Of a stretch of 64,000 bases of DNA, positions 43,423-55,771 are shown one piece after another (within the stretch, counting starts at the first letter, position 1; every line of letters begins with the position of its first letter). The notes beneath the pieces are model-generated. The model saw only the letters and a list, made by a program, of their open reading frames with translations. It ran no database searches and had not been told where the DNA came from. Made by a program: the position numbers and the translations under genes. This DNA is from Gamarada debralockiae (taxonomy: Eukaryota; Ascomycota; Leotiomycetes; Helotiales; Hyphodiscaceae): the NCBI GenBank assembly GCA_002803225.1, contig NXFV01001780.1, positions 18,009-82,008 of the forward strand, in the 5' to 3' direction.

Positions 43423-45808
43423 ATGGCGCCTCCATCAGTCCTCAAGAAGCGTAAAGCTGTTACTCGTGATTTCCCCGAGTCTTCAGATGTCGAATCTGAG
43501 GCTGACTTCGGTGACAGTGTTCTAGAGGGGATTCTGTCGCAAAGCGAAGATGATTCGGAGGACAGTGGAGAGGAAGAGGAAAGCGAGGACGAGGAACAAG
43601 AGGATTTGGACGACTTGTCAGGCCTCGACAGCGACGAAATGCCTTCCGATGATGGTGAGGACGAAGTAGAAGAGGGTGATGGCGGATTGGTCAAGAGCAA
43701 TGGCACGGAGGTGGGTGAAAAAGACTCCGCGTTGGAGCAATTACCTCTGGAGGACGACGACAAACCAAACTATACCATTGTGAAAGATGCCAATGGCGGG
43801 GAAAGATACGTGTACGATGAGATAGACCCAGTGTATGACTCAGATGATTCGGATGCTGCTGCTGCGACAAATACTATCGGGAATATTCCCCTCTCGTTCT
43901 ACGACTCCTACCCACACATCGGTTATGATATCAATGGGAAGAAAATCATGCGACCCGCAGCGGGCGAGGCCTTGGATGCTTTGCTGGACAGTATAGAAGT
44001 GCCAAAGGGATGGACTGGTCTCACAGACCCAGCGACTGGCAAACCTCGAAACCTCTCGCAGGAGGAGTTGGAGATTCTGCGCAGGATACAAAAGAATGAG
44101 TTGACCGAGGAAGGATATGATCCATACCCAGTACGTATGTCGTCTGTTAAACTACCGAGTGCTTTGCTGACTTCTACAGGATATGGTCGAGTATTTCACT
44201 GGCATAGAGGAGATGATGCCTCTGAGTGCTGCCCCTGAACCAAAACGCCGTTTCCTTCCTTCAAAACATGAAGCCAAGAGAATAATGAAGATTGTCCGCG
44301 CTATACGGGAAGGTAGAATATTACCGTACAGACCTCCAGAAGAGCGCGAAGAGGAAGAAGAGGAGGTACACTACGATATTTGGCAAGACGAGCAGCCTCG
44401 ACCAGATCATGTTATGAACATCCCGGCCCCCAAAGCTGCTCCTCCAGGGTATGATCTGTCTTACAATCCACCCCCCGAGTACCTTCCGACCAAAGCGGAA
44501 AAGCAAGCGTGGGAATCGACTGATCCCGAGGACCGAGAGAAAGAGTACTTGCCTACTGGATACGACTCGCTACGAAAAGTCCCAGCTTATGATAAGTTTA
44601 TCAACGAGAGATTTGAGCGTTCTTTGGATTTGTATCTGGCACCACGAGTTCGAAAGAACAGGCTTAATATCGATCCAGCATCACTACTTCCCAAGCTTCC
44701 AAGACCAGAGGAACTGAAACCCTTCCCAACGGTCTCTCAAACTATATTCCGAGGACACGAAGGTCGAGTACGCAGCTTGGCCATTGACCCTTCAGGAAAT
44801 TGGCTTGCAAGCGGTGGTGATGATGGAACAGTGCGCGTTTGGGAACTCCATACTGGTAGACAGATGTGGAAGACAAAGGTAGGTGACGAAGAAGCAGTCA
44901 ATGTTGTGAGATGGCGACCAGGAAAGGACGAGGTCATTTTGTCAGCAGCTGCTGGAGAAGACATCTTCCTCATCGTCCCTCCCCCGATAGCAAACCCTGA
45001 GGAAGAGACGAGGAGTAGAGAGCTCCTGGACGCAGGATTTGGTTACGCCGCAAACGCAACCCAAGGTCTCACGGCAAATGGCGCAAGAAAAGACCCCGCA
45101 GGCAAATGGTCACGTCCTGGTACCCGTCTCGAGGATGAAGGAGTTCTCATCAAGATCACGGTTCGAAGTACCGTCAAGGTCATTAGCTGGCACAAACGTG
45201 GAGACTTCTTCTCGACTGTTTCACCTACTGGTCAAAGAAGCGCTGTTGCGATTCACACACTCTCGAAACATCTCACGCAAATTCCTTTCCGCAAGCTACT
45301 TGGTGCTCCGCAGACTGCTCAATTCCATCCCTCTCGACCCCTCTTCTTCGTTGCTACTCAACGCACAATCAGAAGTTATGATCTCCAAAAACAAGAACTG
45401 GTCAAGATCATACAACCTGGAGCGCGCTGGATATCCTCATTCGATATTCATTCTGGAGGCGACAATTTGATTGTTGGATCTTATGATCGACGTCTCCTAT
45501 GGCACGATCTCGATCTTTCTACTCGACCATACAAGACGATGAGATTTCACCATAAGGCTATCAGAGCTGTTAAGTATCACAAAGGAGGCTTCCCATTATT
45601 TGCAGATGCCAGTGACGATGGTACTCTGCAGATCTTCCACGGCAAGGTTGTCAGTGATATGATGGAGAACGCAACGATTGTGCCAGTGAAAGTGTTGAAG
45701 GGACATAAAGTCAAGAGTGCTTTAGGTGTTATGGACATCGATTGGCATCCGAGAGAGCCATGGATTGCGAGTGCTGGTGCAGATGGTGCTTGTCGGTTGT
45801 GGATGTGA
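43423..45808 (+). CDS. ERB1: Ribosome biogenesis protein Erb1 (BOP1)
   Basis: Exons 43423-44130 and 44180-45808 give 778 residues. A long acidic Ser/Glu/Asp N-terminus precedes the BOP1NT domain ([40 protein letters not shown] across the splice, [20 protein letters not shown]). WD40 repeats follow, starting at [20 protein letters not shown] then [12 protein letters not shown] and ending [20 protein letters not shown] then WM. Erb1 works in the PeBoW/Ytm1-Nop7 complex for 27S pre-rRNA processing and 60S assembly in the nucleolus. The ATG at 43423 follows the short in-frame extension MRKISRS, which lacks family support. Confidence 0.94.
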
Positions 45809-46316
45809 TATCAGGATCTTGTGTTACTCATAGCATGGGCGTTTATTGGTCAAAAGATATCAATGAGGATTTGCTCTTCAGGTCAACTCTCATATCTGCT
45901 ACATGACCAGAGCGGTGAAATAGTATTTCTTAAAAAGTGAGCTGCGGACTTTGTAATTGACGTAGTGTAAAGATCATGGCCTGATGATTCAATCACTCAG
46001 GCTGATTGTGTTGCCCAACGGGAGAGGCGTCTCATCTCAGCTTTTAGCTACGCCTCCATCACAACTAAATGATTCCTCCGTCCATAACTCCAGGTTGCCA
46101 ATTTGATAGACGAAGCGATGTTTCTTAAGCAGGAACGACGATCAGGGCGTGGCGCATATGTGGAAGCTGAATGCGGGGTAGCTGCCAAAACGAGGGGCAG
46201 ATGGCGAGTACAAATAGTTCCATCCTCCCTTTGTCCTCTTGTCCAAAAACACAGCACGAATTCCCAGAACTTCCAATATTCGAACCTGAGTTAACAATCA
46301 TCAAAGACACGTCAAG
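45809..46316. other. Intergenic region
   Basis: It holds the ERB1 3' flank and the promoter of the DUF3237 gene. No gene was recognised. Confidence 0.6.
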
Positions 46317-47188
46317 ATGTCCAAGTTTCCAAAGCTTATTCCGGCATTTACTGCCCATGTAAGCAGTTTTCCAGTCCATTCCAACATCCCGCGTTCCAAT
46401 GTTGATTCCAATCGTTCACTCGAATTGAACTATTTAAGATCGCAATGTGCCGCTTGCAATGAACAATTGGATTCTTTGTCTTTGGCTCCGATTCTTTCAA
46501 TCTCTTCGAAGGATCTGCGTTCGTGTCCTGGACGATTAGTATCCAAATCATTCAAATAGCCTATAGTATCCAAATCGCACCTTTCAACTGACACCCACCT
46601 GTTAGATCGTTCTCGATGCACCCATTACAGTAGGCGGTGTATCAAAGGGAGCCCCATTGACCGTTGCGCCTTTTGCAGCGGATGGCTACCTTCGATCCGA
46701 ACCAAACTAGTAAGGAATCAACTCCTCACCTCCTCTTTACATTCAAACTAATGCACGATGCAGCCCCATCAAAGTCGACGCAGTATTCGCCCACGGCTCC
46801 GACTTCATCCGTCAAGACCCAACCGGCAAGCACGTTCGTCTCGATGTTAGCAGCGTTTTGAAAGACAAATCCGGCGCGGCCATCAGCTACAAATACTCCG
46901 GTATCATCAACATCACACCTGGTGTCGCAGCTGTACTGGGTGGAAGTCCTGATGCTAAGACGACGGAGTTCGGCGATGCTTGTAAGTTATCAATTTTCAG
47001 TTGTTTGGTGGAAATGAGGGACTTAGATTTGCTGATCCGTGAGAGCAGTTACTCATGTCCTGTTCGAGACCGGCGGTGAGGACTTGAGGGTCTTGGAACA
47101 GAAGGTTTATGTTGGGAGTGGAAGGTTCATTATTGAGGCTGGCAAAGCTCCGATTGTTGAGTACATGATCAGTGAGGTTGCTGCATGA
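46317..47188 (+). CDS. DUF3237 family protein
   Basis: Exons 46317-46358, 46606-46709, 46764-46981 and 47049-47188 give 167 residues. The assembled protein has VLDAPITVGGVSKGAPLTVA early, then YPIKVDAVFAHGSDFIRQDP, SGAAISYKYSGIINITPGVA and THVLFETGGEDLRVLEQKVY with VGSGRF, the small beta-barrel pattern of DUF3237. The function of the family is not established. Only the splices restore the reading frame; the unspliced locus shows just short ORFs. Intron 1 is long (247 bp), the others about 54 and 67 bp. Confidence 0.85.
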
Positions 47189-47625
47189 AGGGAGGAATGG
47201 GTACAGTTCTAGTTGCTCACATCGATTGAACGATTGTCCAATTGGTTTCGGATCCTGAAATGTCAGTGCTGAAACCTACCGAAAAATTGTAATTGCTGGA
47301 TGGGAATTAACAATTGCAACTCTGCATTATCTCATGTGTGCTAGTGTTCACTACTCAATTCTGTGCCATCACCTGACCAGTTTAAAGATTTTCCATTTCA
47401 CTACTGACTTCTTTCTCGATGTCATGTGCAGCCCCTACTTGTGAAATCAGACAACGCCATCTCGCATCCCTGCTGAACAATGCCGTCAATCTTCGATTCC
47501 ATGGAAGGAAATTCGTACTTTCGTGTAATCAACCTTGACACCATGCGAGAAACCCATGCCATCATCATTTCATCTCCAATGCTTTCAAATCATCTGCCGA
47601 GAACCACCACCTCATGGAGCTCTAC
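47189..47625. other. Intergenic region between convergent genes
   Basis: It holds the 3' flanks of the DUF3237 gene and MOB2. No feature was recognised. Confidence 0.6.
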
Positions 47626-48966
47626 TTATTGTTGAGTAACTCCAGCGAGTTGAAGCAATCGCTCTCCGGCCTTGATATTGGCGCATGCATATGCCTTCGA
47701 CTTATTGGGGAATGTTCCGTTAGCAGCCCAAAGGTCAATCAAAGGTTGCATTGGTTCCAGCTCATGAGGCTTCAACATGTCGATCTCGGTGGCGGTGAGG
47801 ACGAAGTGGCTGAAGCAGCTGTTCATGCTCTTTTCAAGGTTGAGATGATAGAAGGGGTCGATGAAGTGGGCCCAGTAGAGATGAGCGTAGACACGGAACA
47901 TCTGGCGGAAGATGGTTTGGCAGACATCGACGAACTCGGGAGGGAAGCCGCTGCTCTTTCCAACCCAGTCGCCAGGACCAGCAAGTTGTGAGAGAGATGC
48001 GTTCAAAGTGGTTGGTCCTGCCGGGATGGGGGTGTTAGCTCCAGGAGTGTTAAGACCGCCAGATGCGTAGGTTGCGCTGGCTATCTCGGGACCACCAGTG
48101 TTGTGAGCATATGAGACGCCGGCTGGATCGGTTGGGAAGATGTTAGTGTTGTCGATCTTGCCGGAGATCCATCGCTGCATAAGAGAGATGTATTCATGGG
48201 CGGGTACTTCAACAGGTTCTTTGCGCGAGTTCAACCAGGTGAAGGAGTGGTTTCTAGAACCCATTATCAGCAACAAGAGAATCGACATTGAGCTCTCTAC
48301 TCACGTGCTTGCAGACATGCGAGGGCAGGTTTGAGCATTGCATATTGAAGTTCCGTCTTCATCCTTATCATGGATAACACGGACAAAGTTCCAGAGGTTG
48401 CGATAATGCTCAACGACTTTGAGATTTGCCATTAGCCAATTTCTGAAGTAATTACAGTAGCACTCTCACCTTGATGTGCGATCCACTCTCCTTGCTCTAC
48501 AGTCTTCGGCCGGGCTGAAAGCGTCATGAAATTGCCTTTGACAATGTGTTGAGCGTAGGCGTTATTCAGCCATAACGGTTTAGGGCGAGGAAGGTTGTAG
48601 CAAGAAAGAGGGTCATTTGAATTGGGGAGACTGCCTGTAGACTCGTTCATTGACAGAGTCTGGGACAGAGAAGGCGAGTTTGCTATCGGAGGGACTCTTG
48701 GTGCAAGGTTGGTGGATGACGCACTACCTTGAGAGGTGCCTGTAGGTGATGTTGGCGATGATCCATTGGGGCCCCCTGGGCTTTTGGCACCATTGTTCTT
48801 ACCACCACCTCGGAAGCGCCCACTACTATATGAAGAGAATGGTTAGCAAAGGTCCATAGATTAGGACAGCAGGAGAAAAACAAAGAAAACCAGGCCAAAA
48901 AGTCTCTATCAGGCAAGCAGAAGCAACCAATCCCCCTTCTCTTCACATTGGGATCAACTTGGGCAT
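47626..48966 (-). CDS. MOB2: Mob2-type kinase activator (Mob1/phocein family)
   Basis: Exons on the complement: tentative 48966-48947, then 48825-48470, 48416-48305 and 48253-47626, giving 371 residues. After a disordered Gly/Ser/Pro N-terminus comes the Mob core: GEWIAHQVVEHYRNLWNFVR, DGTSICNAQTCPRMSASTNH (zinc-binding region), FTWLNSRKEPVEVPAHEYIS and VYAHLYWAHFIDPFYHLNLE then KSMNSCFSHFVL. Mob2 binds and activates the NDR kinase Cbk1/Cot1 in polarity and morphogenesis. The Ala/Gly/Thr-rich insert (SATYASGGLNTPGANTPIPA) is usual in filamentous fungi. The first 20-nt exon is inferred only from splice phase; exons 2-4 are firm. Confidence 0.9.
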
Positions 48967-49927
48967 AGCAACAAGGAATGATATTTTTTCCACCAAACCA
49001 GTTGTGGAGAAGCCCAAGATATTTGTGAGAACCTAGACTCTCAATGGCTGCATTGAGAGCTGAAAGAAGGATTTGAACTCAAATTGCACATTCTGATGAG
49101 CGAAAGGAGCTGGAGCATGGTGAAAGCGGTCAGATGGACGTTATGCAGGGCGGTTTCCCACACCGCTTGCCAAGTAGAGGATGTATGAGTCCCGACAAGG
49201 TCACCTGCCGCCGAGCTACTAGTTCAAGCCGCACTTGCACTTAGGAGTAAATGGCAACCTGAAGATATACCCTCATCGCGAAGTGAACAACACCAATCAA
49301 CATCAAACCAGAAAAGGTACCCACATTCCAGAAAATAAGTTTGACATATTGAAGGGACGTCGCTGACCCAATCCTAGCAAAAGAACAAGCTCACTGCTCC
49401 GTCGTAAATTCCCACGCTGAAAGTGAGATTCGTTGCGAGTCACGTTGTGGTGATGAGGTTGGAGTTGACAGTATGAAAAGGAGAACCACCAACAGCCACA
49501 GTTTCGAAATATCGAGTACTAGCGGCTACAGGGGCGATAATGTTATCGCCTGGTCGCCTTGTCGCATCTTTTTGATGCCTTATCGGCTGATTCTCGGGAC
49601 AGAAATGCTAGGCTCCTTCGTCAGGACTGTCCTTCGCAAGATGCTCGAATTATCATCCTCCTATCAGTCGCGGGTTGCATCTTGTGGAATATCTATCAAC
49701 TGGGGTGAGCCAATCAATTCTCGACCATCCTTTTAATTTGGGCTAAGAATTTACAGAAACCTTCTTGCCAGCCATCGCTTCAGACCTGGACGCGGTGATC
49801 AGCTATCCATCACCCATCACCGTAATAGAACCACCGGCTTCCACGTTCGACAGACATAGTGGCTCTCGGTCACTTTGGTAGGTACGCGCGTTGTTGAACC
49901 TCACCACACGCTTTTCAGCCATCGGCT
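48967..49927. other. Intergenic region between divergent genes
   Basis: It holds the MOB2 and LEO1 promoters. An ORF at 49473-49736 has no recognisable product. No repeat or RNA gene was seen. Confidence 0.6.
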
Positions 49928-51298
49928 ATGGCATCTGCATCAGAAGACGACCTGATGGACAACGCCGGGGAGGAAGATGACGATCTGTTTGGCTCTGAAG
50001 ATGGATCTGCCGAGAAAGTGCGCGAATTGAGTGATCGAGAACTCGATTCTGGGGACGATGAGGACCGAAATGATAGAGCTCCGCCAAAAGCGGAAGCTGA
50101 AGAGATGGACTACGATACAAGAGATGCGCGCATACTGGATTCGACAGTATGGAGACATCCATTACCAAAACCAGCCGATGGAGAGGTGAGCTTCTATCTT
50201 GTGCTTGCTACTTCAATACTGACACCTATCTAGTTTAACACCTTACGCCTCCCCAAGTTTCTCGGCATAGAACCCCTTCCATACGACCCTGCAACCTTCG
50301 AACTACCTACTTCCGACCACCATTCCGATACTAAGTCAGCGAACTTCTCCGCCAGCGCGACTGCTACTTCTACCATACGATATCGCAAAAACCCTTCTGG
50401 CAAACTCGAAAGCAACACAGTTTTGTACAAATGGAGCGATGGAAGCACGACAATCTCAGTGGGCGAGCAGCACTACGTTCTACAGACCAAACCACTCGCA
50501 CCCCCGAGAGATAGCAAGACATATCAAGAAGTTCAAGACTCGCACTCCTACGTCGCATCTCCGTCGATTGCCTCGCAATTGCTCGTCATGGTTGGCCATA
50601 TGACCAATCAACACACAGTCAGACCGAACAAGGATATCGAGGACGATGCGCTCGAGAAACTTCAAAGAGGATTGGCAGCTGCAGCACGAGGCAGTACCAA
50701 GGGCGACGTTAAGGACGGACCGGCATTGATCATGAATACCCAAGATCCCGAACTACAAAAGAAGAGAGCCGAGATGGCAGAGAAGGAACGAATGAGAGCG
50801 CAGCGCCGCCGTGAGACCGCAGCCGAGAAAGCAAGCCTGGGTGCTCCGCGCCGTCCTGGCATTGGTGGATTGAATGTCGATGATCTGGAGGGCCGTGGAG
50901 GACGCAGAGCTCCAGGATCAGGCCGCAAGCCTCCCGGTGCCAAGCGACCCAGACGTAGACCAGAATACGATTCCGACGACGATCTTCCACGGGGCAGAAC
51001 GAGGGAGGATGAGTACGACAAGGAGGACGATTTCCTTGCTGATAGTGATGAGGAGCTTGAGGAAGGAGATGACGATGAGGACGAGGATGAGATGCTGGAT
51101 GATGAGAGTGAGAGGGAGGAACCGAAGTCTAAGAAGCAGAAGACTCAGCCGAAGCTGGAGGAGATGAGCGATGCTGATGCTGATGCTGAGGCGGATCTTG
51201 AGGACGAGGAAGCTCCTGCTCCTGTCGCAAGCAGCGAGCCTGCAGCTGGTAGAGGCAGAAAAGGTCGCAACATTATTGAGGATGACGACGATGAGTGA
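49928..51298 (+). CDS. LEO1: Paf1 complex subunit Leo1
   Basis: Exons 49928-50185 and 50234-51298 give 440 residues. The acidic N-terminus is followed by the Leo1 core: STVWRHPLPKPADGEFNTLR then LPKFLGIEPLPYDP, NTVLYKWSDGSTTISVGEQH and SYVASPSIASQLLVMVGHMT. A coiled, charged helix (KKRAEMAEKERMRAQRRRET) and a basic-acidic tail ending IIEDDDDE follow. Leo1 with Paf1 promotes RNA polymerase II elongation and histone modification. Confidence 0.93.
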
Positions 51299-52059
51299 TT
51301 GAGTTGGGCCGATATATTATGGCATTCGCGATCAATTTTCTATCGAGGTTAAAGACTAAAGAGCCTGCAGCTTCTTTTCTCTTCCCAAGATACCATCATG
51401 GAATGTGTAAGATTAGCATAGAGGCAAAAGTTCATCGGCGCGGCTGTAGACCGCAATTTCTCAATGGAAGCATATCAGAAGAACCAAAACTTTGTTGAAC
51501 TATCCTTCTGTGCTTGATACTCTATATATATGATTCCACCTCTTTGGAGGGCAAAAAAAGTGCCCGGCGATGTTCAAAAGCCACCTGGAGAATTTAACTT
51601 GGGACTGGCGAAGCCATGAAATGCCATGAAATCTACCCCATCTCTCTCTTTCTAACGCCCCGTTTGAAGCAATCACCCTATAGCGAGCGACCTTTAAGTG
51701 AGCGGCAGGTTTCACAAGTCATGCCTTAGGTCTGGAAAAGGGAGGGAGTGATCACGCTTGAGTGACTGAAGGGCATGATTTCAACGACTGCTCTCTTTCC
51801 TGGATACCATTCAATTCTGAAAGCTGATATTGTAAAAGTTATTGAACTGTAACCGTTAAAATGGGTTGAAGAATCTTGCTTCAATCGTTCACATTGGTCT
51901 AGCGATTCGTTCCTCAGTGCCAATTTCAAGGGTATGAACTCTCTCTTTGCAGATTTAAACTACAATAAACAATGTCTCGAAGACGAAACGGTGCCGTATA
52001 GACACGGGGTATTGTCAACAATGCACAACCCAACTCCGTAACAATGCAGCTTCCCGCTT
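51299..52059. other. Intergenic region between convergent genes
   Basis: It holds the 3' flanks of LEO1 and the ZafA-like gene, and copy B of the small dispersed repeat (51558 onward). No gene was recognised. Confidence 0.6.
51558..51660 (+). repeat. Small dispersed repeat, copy B
   Basis: It shares the AAGTGC-CGG-GATGT-CAAAAGCCA core with the segment at 17760. Mismatches are mostly transitions. Confidence 0.5.
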
Positions 52060-54389
52060 TTAAGAGCTGCTATCCGCAGACAAATCACTACTCGATCCAG
52101 CATCAGAAGAAGGCGCCGATGGATCTCCCATCCCATTTGAACCATTTGCCTGGTGCTTGTAATGCACCTTCATATGTTTCTTCAGCTGATCGCTCCGGTG
52201 AAAATTCTTGCCACAACCAGGGATCTTGCAAGCGTGCTTGCCCTGCTCTCCATGGATTCTGCGGTGCTTTGCGAAGTTGGAAGATTCGGAGAATTTCTTG
52301 CCGCACACGTCACACTCTAATGGCTTGTCTTTTGTATGGGTTCGTTCGTGGATAGCTGGATACATGTTAGCCTTGCGGTTTATTTGGGAGATTTGGAGGC
52401 AGACTTACTGCAGGCGCTTTGCTGAGGAAATCGCTTGTCGCAGTACTTGCACTTCCATGGCTTCTCCCCTGTATGAAGTAGCCTATGTTGCTTCATTGCT
52501 TGTTCTGCAGAGAACATCTGATGGCATATGTCGCATTCAGAACATTTGACTATTAAGTTGTTAGAACTATCCATCATTCAAGAGAAGATTAAAAGCGACT
52601 TACAATTTGTATGACTTGCCATATGACGCTCAAGTTTTCCTCGTTGCGAGAAGCCTTGCTTAGCGCCCATTTTAGCAGGTCGGCTACAGTGCTCCCACTG
52701 ACAGATGTAGCCGGTGCTCTTGCTCAAAACAGCCAAATGCTTGATCTTTACATGGTCTTGGAGAGCCTTCTCTGTTCCACAGGTTTCTCCACAAATACCA
52801 CCTCCTTCAAGCTTCCATTTACAGGTATGGGCAACTAGCATCTCGTTATCAGGAATGGCAAGCGGATAGTTCGCAGCCTCAGTTTGATTGGTGATGACAT
52901 TATTCGGAACCTTGGGAGGTGGAACAGGTAGCTGATGGGACTTGATGTGCGAGAGCAGCTGATTTGGATCTAAAAACGAGCCGTTGCAGGAGTCCAAACG
53001 GCAATGCAGTAATCCTTGAACTGGTATCGCGTGAGCTTGGTCGAAATGGTTGTGGAACATGGCTTGGTCGTTGTAGGTTTCAGCGGGCGAGCATGTCGGA
53101 GCAGGACAACTAAAGTTGTTTTCGTTCATATCAAAGCCATGCTGAGTCTGAAGGTGGTTCATGGGGTTTGCCCCGAGAGTTTGGGGACAATCGTTTGATT
53201 GTAAAGGACAGCCATAGGTATACTGAGGGTCCAGATGAGCTTGGTGAAGATGCTGCATCCAGAATTGCTCATCAGGGATGAAGACATTGCATGCATCCCA
53301 AGGACAGTGGAACATCGAGTGGGCATGGCTAGCATTAGCGAAATTGTCCGCACCCCAGTCATCCATAGGAGAATTAAACATGCCTCCAGCGCCGACAACT
53401 GTGCTGGCTTCGTTGGAATACGAAACTTGAGGAGCTTGTTCCATGAATTGAGGTGTCTGCATCGAAGCTTCCGGAGAAAATGGAGTAGCCATGTTTTGTG
53501 CCATGGATGGCGTCGGCGGGTTCGAAGGCTCAGGTTCCGGATGATACTGGCTGATTAGGTCAGGATCTGTAAGAGCAGGATCTATACAACTATCGAGGTA
53601 CGCCTCTTTAACAGATGGAGATGTCCGAGAGCCAACCGGATTCCAAGGTTCGGCGTTCGCCTGCTGCAAGAAAGAGAGTCTTTCAGAAGACGGAATAAAT
53701 CCTTGTTGGAATTGCGTTTGCTGTCGGGCGGTGAGAGGGCAGTCCTCTGGGCAGATAGGCTTCTCGCAAGAGCTTTCGGCACATGGAATTGCGCAGTGAG
53801 GATCAGCGCAAGCCAAGCCATCAGAGCAACTGCTGCAGCATGTAGTGGCAGATCCGGTGGAGGAGTTGCACTCTTCGTCGCAAGTGGCCCCATTTCGATA
53901 ATCACAGGCGGCGGTCTTAGCAGTGGTTCTCTTTCGCTTTTGAGAACGTTCACCCCGAGGGTCTTTGGGATGTCTGCCGCGACGCTTTGGGGGTTTAGTG
54001 GATTTCTTGGGACGAGATTGTATAGTCTCCTGACCCTGAAAGAGTCCTTGGCCGGGCGCCATCATGTTTCCTCCCTGGAAATACAGTATCGGAGAAGCAT
54101 TCCCATGATTTTCACCCGCGGCGTATTGTCCTTGTCCAAAATTGTAAGAGGCATCTTGAGACTGAGGGATTTCGTACCAGGGACACTGCGCAAAATGATC
54201 GGGATTGGGGTATTGCGAAAGAGGTGGCGGATTGCCCATCTGGACGGTATCCATGAGGGATAGATCGAGGGGTCGAGGCGCTTTATTTGTCCCTGGCATT
54301 CTCGTCGAGGTGCTAACAAGGTTGTCGGGATTCGACCATGAATTCTGGGGAATTTTGAAAGGAAAGAAATCTGCTTGAGAGAATGGCAT
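52060..54389 (-). CDS. zafA: C2H2 zinc-finger activator, Zap1/ZafA-like zinc-responsive regulator
   Basis: Exons 54389-52604, 52549-52409 and 52355-52060 give 740 residues. The N-terminal half is Gln/Pro/Asn-rich with a basic patch (SRPKKSTKPPKRRGRHPKDP). A cysteine-rich segment (CDEEC to CPEDC, around 175-230) resembles the zinc-sensing activation domain of Zap1. The C-terminus holds two CWCH2-type fingers (TCKWKLEGGGICGETCGTEK; YICQWEHCSRPAKMGAKQGF). Classical fingers follow, split by both introns (KCSECDICHQMF, PWKCKYCDKRFPQQSACTIH, LECDVCGKKFSESSNFAKHR and ACKIPGCGKNFHRSDQLKKH). Zap1/ZafA switch on zinc-uptake genes when zinc is scarce. The symbol is assigned by architecture. Confidence 0.85.
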
Positions 54390-55128
54390 GATTAGACAAA
54401 AATATGTTCCAATTCAAGAAGAAATTCGGTTGTGAGGGGTGGGAAGTAAACCTTAGCAAGTCATCGTTACCAGAGACTGGATTTGTATGGATGATAACGG
54501 GTACCCATCCGGGTACTCCAAATTCTTCAGACGAGAAAAACGCGACTAGAAGTCGTGAGTAGACCTCTTAGCACCGCTGAAGAAGGCGCAAAAGCTGGGC
54601 GTATAATAATATTGTGATTAAAGAGCGTCTGCGTCCGTAGAGATGAGGTTTGAGCGAAGTGAATTGTGATATTGCCAGAGTGAAGCAAACGATTTGAAAA
54701 CAATGGAATGAAAAGATGCGCTGTAGCGCGTCGGCGGTCGGGGTTTTGCTGACCATTTGCCCCTCATTATTAGCGGCCTGCTATCGATAAGACAATGAGG
54801 ATTCGAGGACTGTAATTGAGCGACGTATTGAAGTTCGGGGCGGATAATCGGTCCTTGTGTATCTCGAGAGAGGGATAGCTCTCCTTGTATATTATTCTGA
54901 AATTAGAAAGAAATCCCGAGAGTTTGCAAAGTAACCTCTCTTCGGCCTGTACTCAGGTAGCCTCGCCAAGAGTCCAACATCTACATCCGTCACCTTCGTC
55001 GTTGATTGCGACGACCTCATCTCCAAGTACCGCCATGCGCCGATAGCCGTATCTTAACCACCAACACATCTGTCACACTCCCTCCTCCATCTCTCACTTC
55101 ATTACTTCTTCCTTCTCGATCTTCCACA
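54390..55128. other. Intergenic region between divergent genes
   Basis: It holds the promoters of the ZafA-like gene and the myristoylated-protein gene. A CT-rich leader precedes the start at 55129. No other feature was recognised. Confidence 0.6.
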
Positions 55129-55592
55129 ATGGGTAATCTCTGTGGTAAAGAATCACCCCCAGATTCCTTCGCCCAACCCGGCCGAACCCTCTCCTCCGCC
55201 CCGCCTCCAAGTAATACCAACACCTCATCCGTGCCTCGAAAAGTCGGCGGTCCGCCACGAACACTGGGGGGCTCTCCCTCGAATGCGCAAACAGATTCAC
55301 AGAAGGAGGATGCGAGGAGGAAAGCCGCAGAGGCTGCTCAGGTAGGATGGATGTTACGCCGCGCCCAAACTGGAATCTATGATCTTGTTTGGGTTATAAA
55401 TAATGAAGATGGTCTGATTGTTGAATGAAATAGGCTCGAGCACAAGCTGCAAATAAACCGAAGGGAAAGTTGGGGAGTCAGTTGCAGGATCAGAGGAAAC
55501 AGACACGGACGGATACGTTAGATGCTGCGAGTAAAGACGAACGGAGGCTGAGAGATGCGGACGACGCGGCTGAGACCAGAGCTTACAATTGA
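55129..55592 (+). CDS. Small predicted N-myristoylated protein, conserved in ascomycetes
   Basis: Exons 55129-55341 and 55434-55592 give 123 residues. The start MGNLCGKES has Gly2 with Ser/Lys downstream and Cys5, the pattern for N-myristoylation plus palmitoylation, so the protein probably sits on a membrane. The middle is Pro/Ser/Gly-rich (KVGGPPRTLGGSPSNAQT). The second half is a charged helix (EDARRKAAEAAQARAQAANK, DTLDAASKDERRLRDADDAA). The in-frame upstream extension is leader sequence. The molecular function is unknown to me. Confidence 0.8.
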
Positions 55593-55771
55593 GGGGCATG
55601 GTTACATATGGGATTGGTTTGGTTTGAATGGGAAATGGCGTAGTTCGATTCCAAGAAGGAAGCCGCATATGGCAAATCACCTACGACGAGCAATGAAATT
55701 GAAGACCACCATTTTGCTGCTTTGACTATCTTATACTACTATCAGCCCTGATGGCTCTAAGATTGCACTGC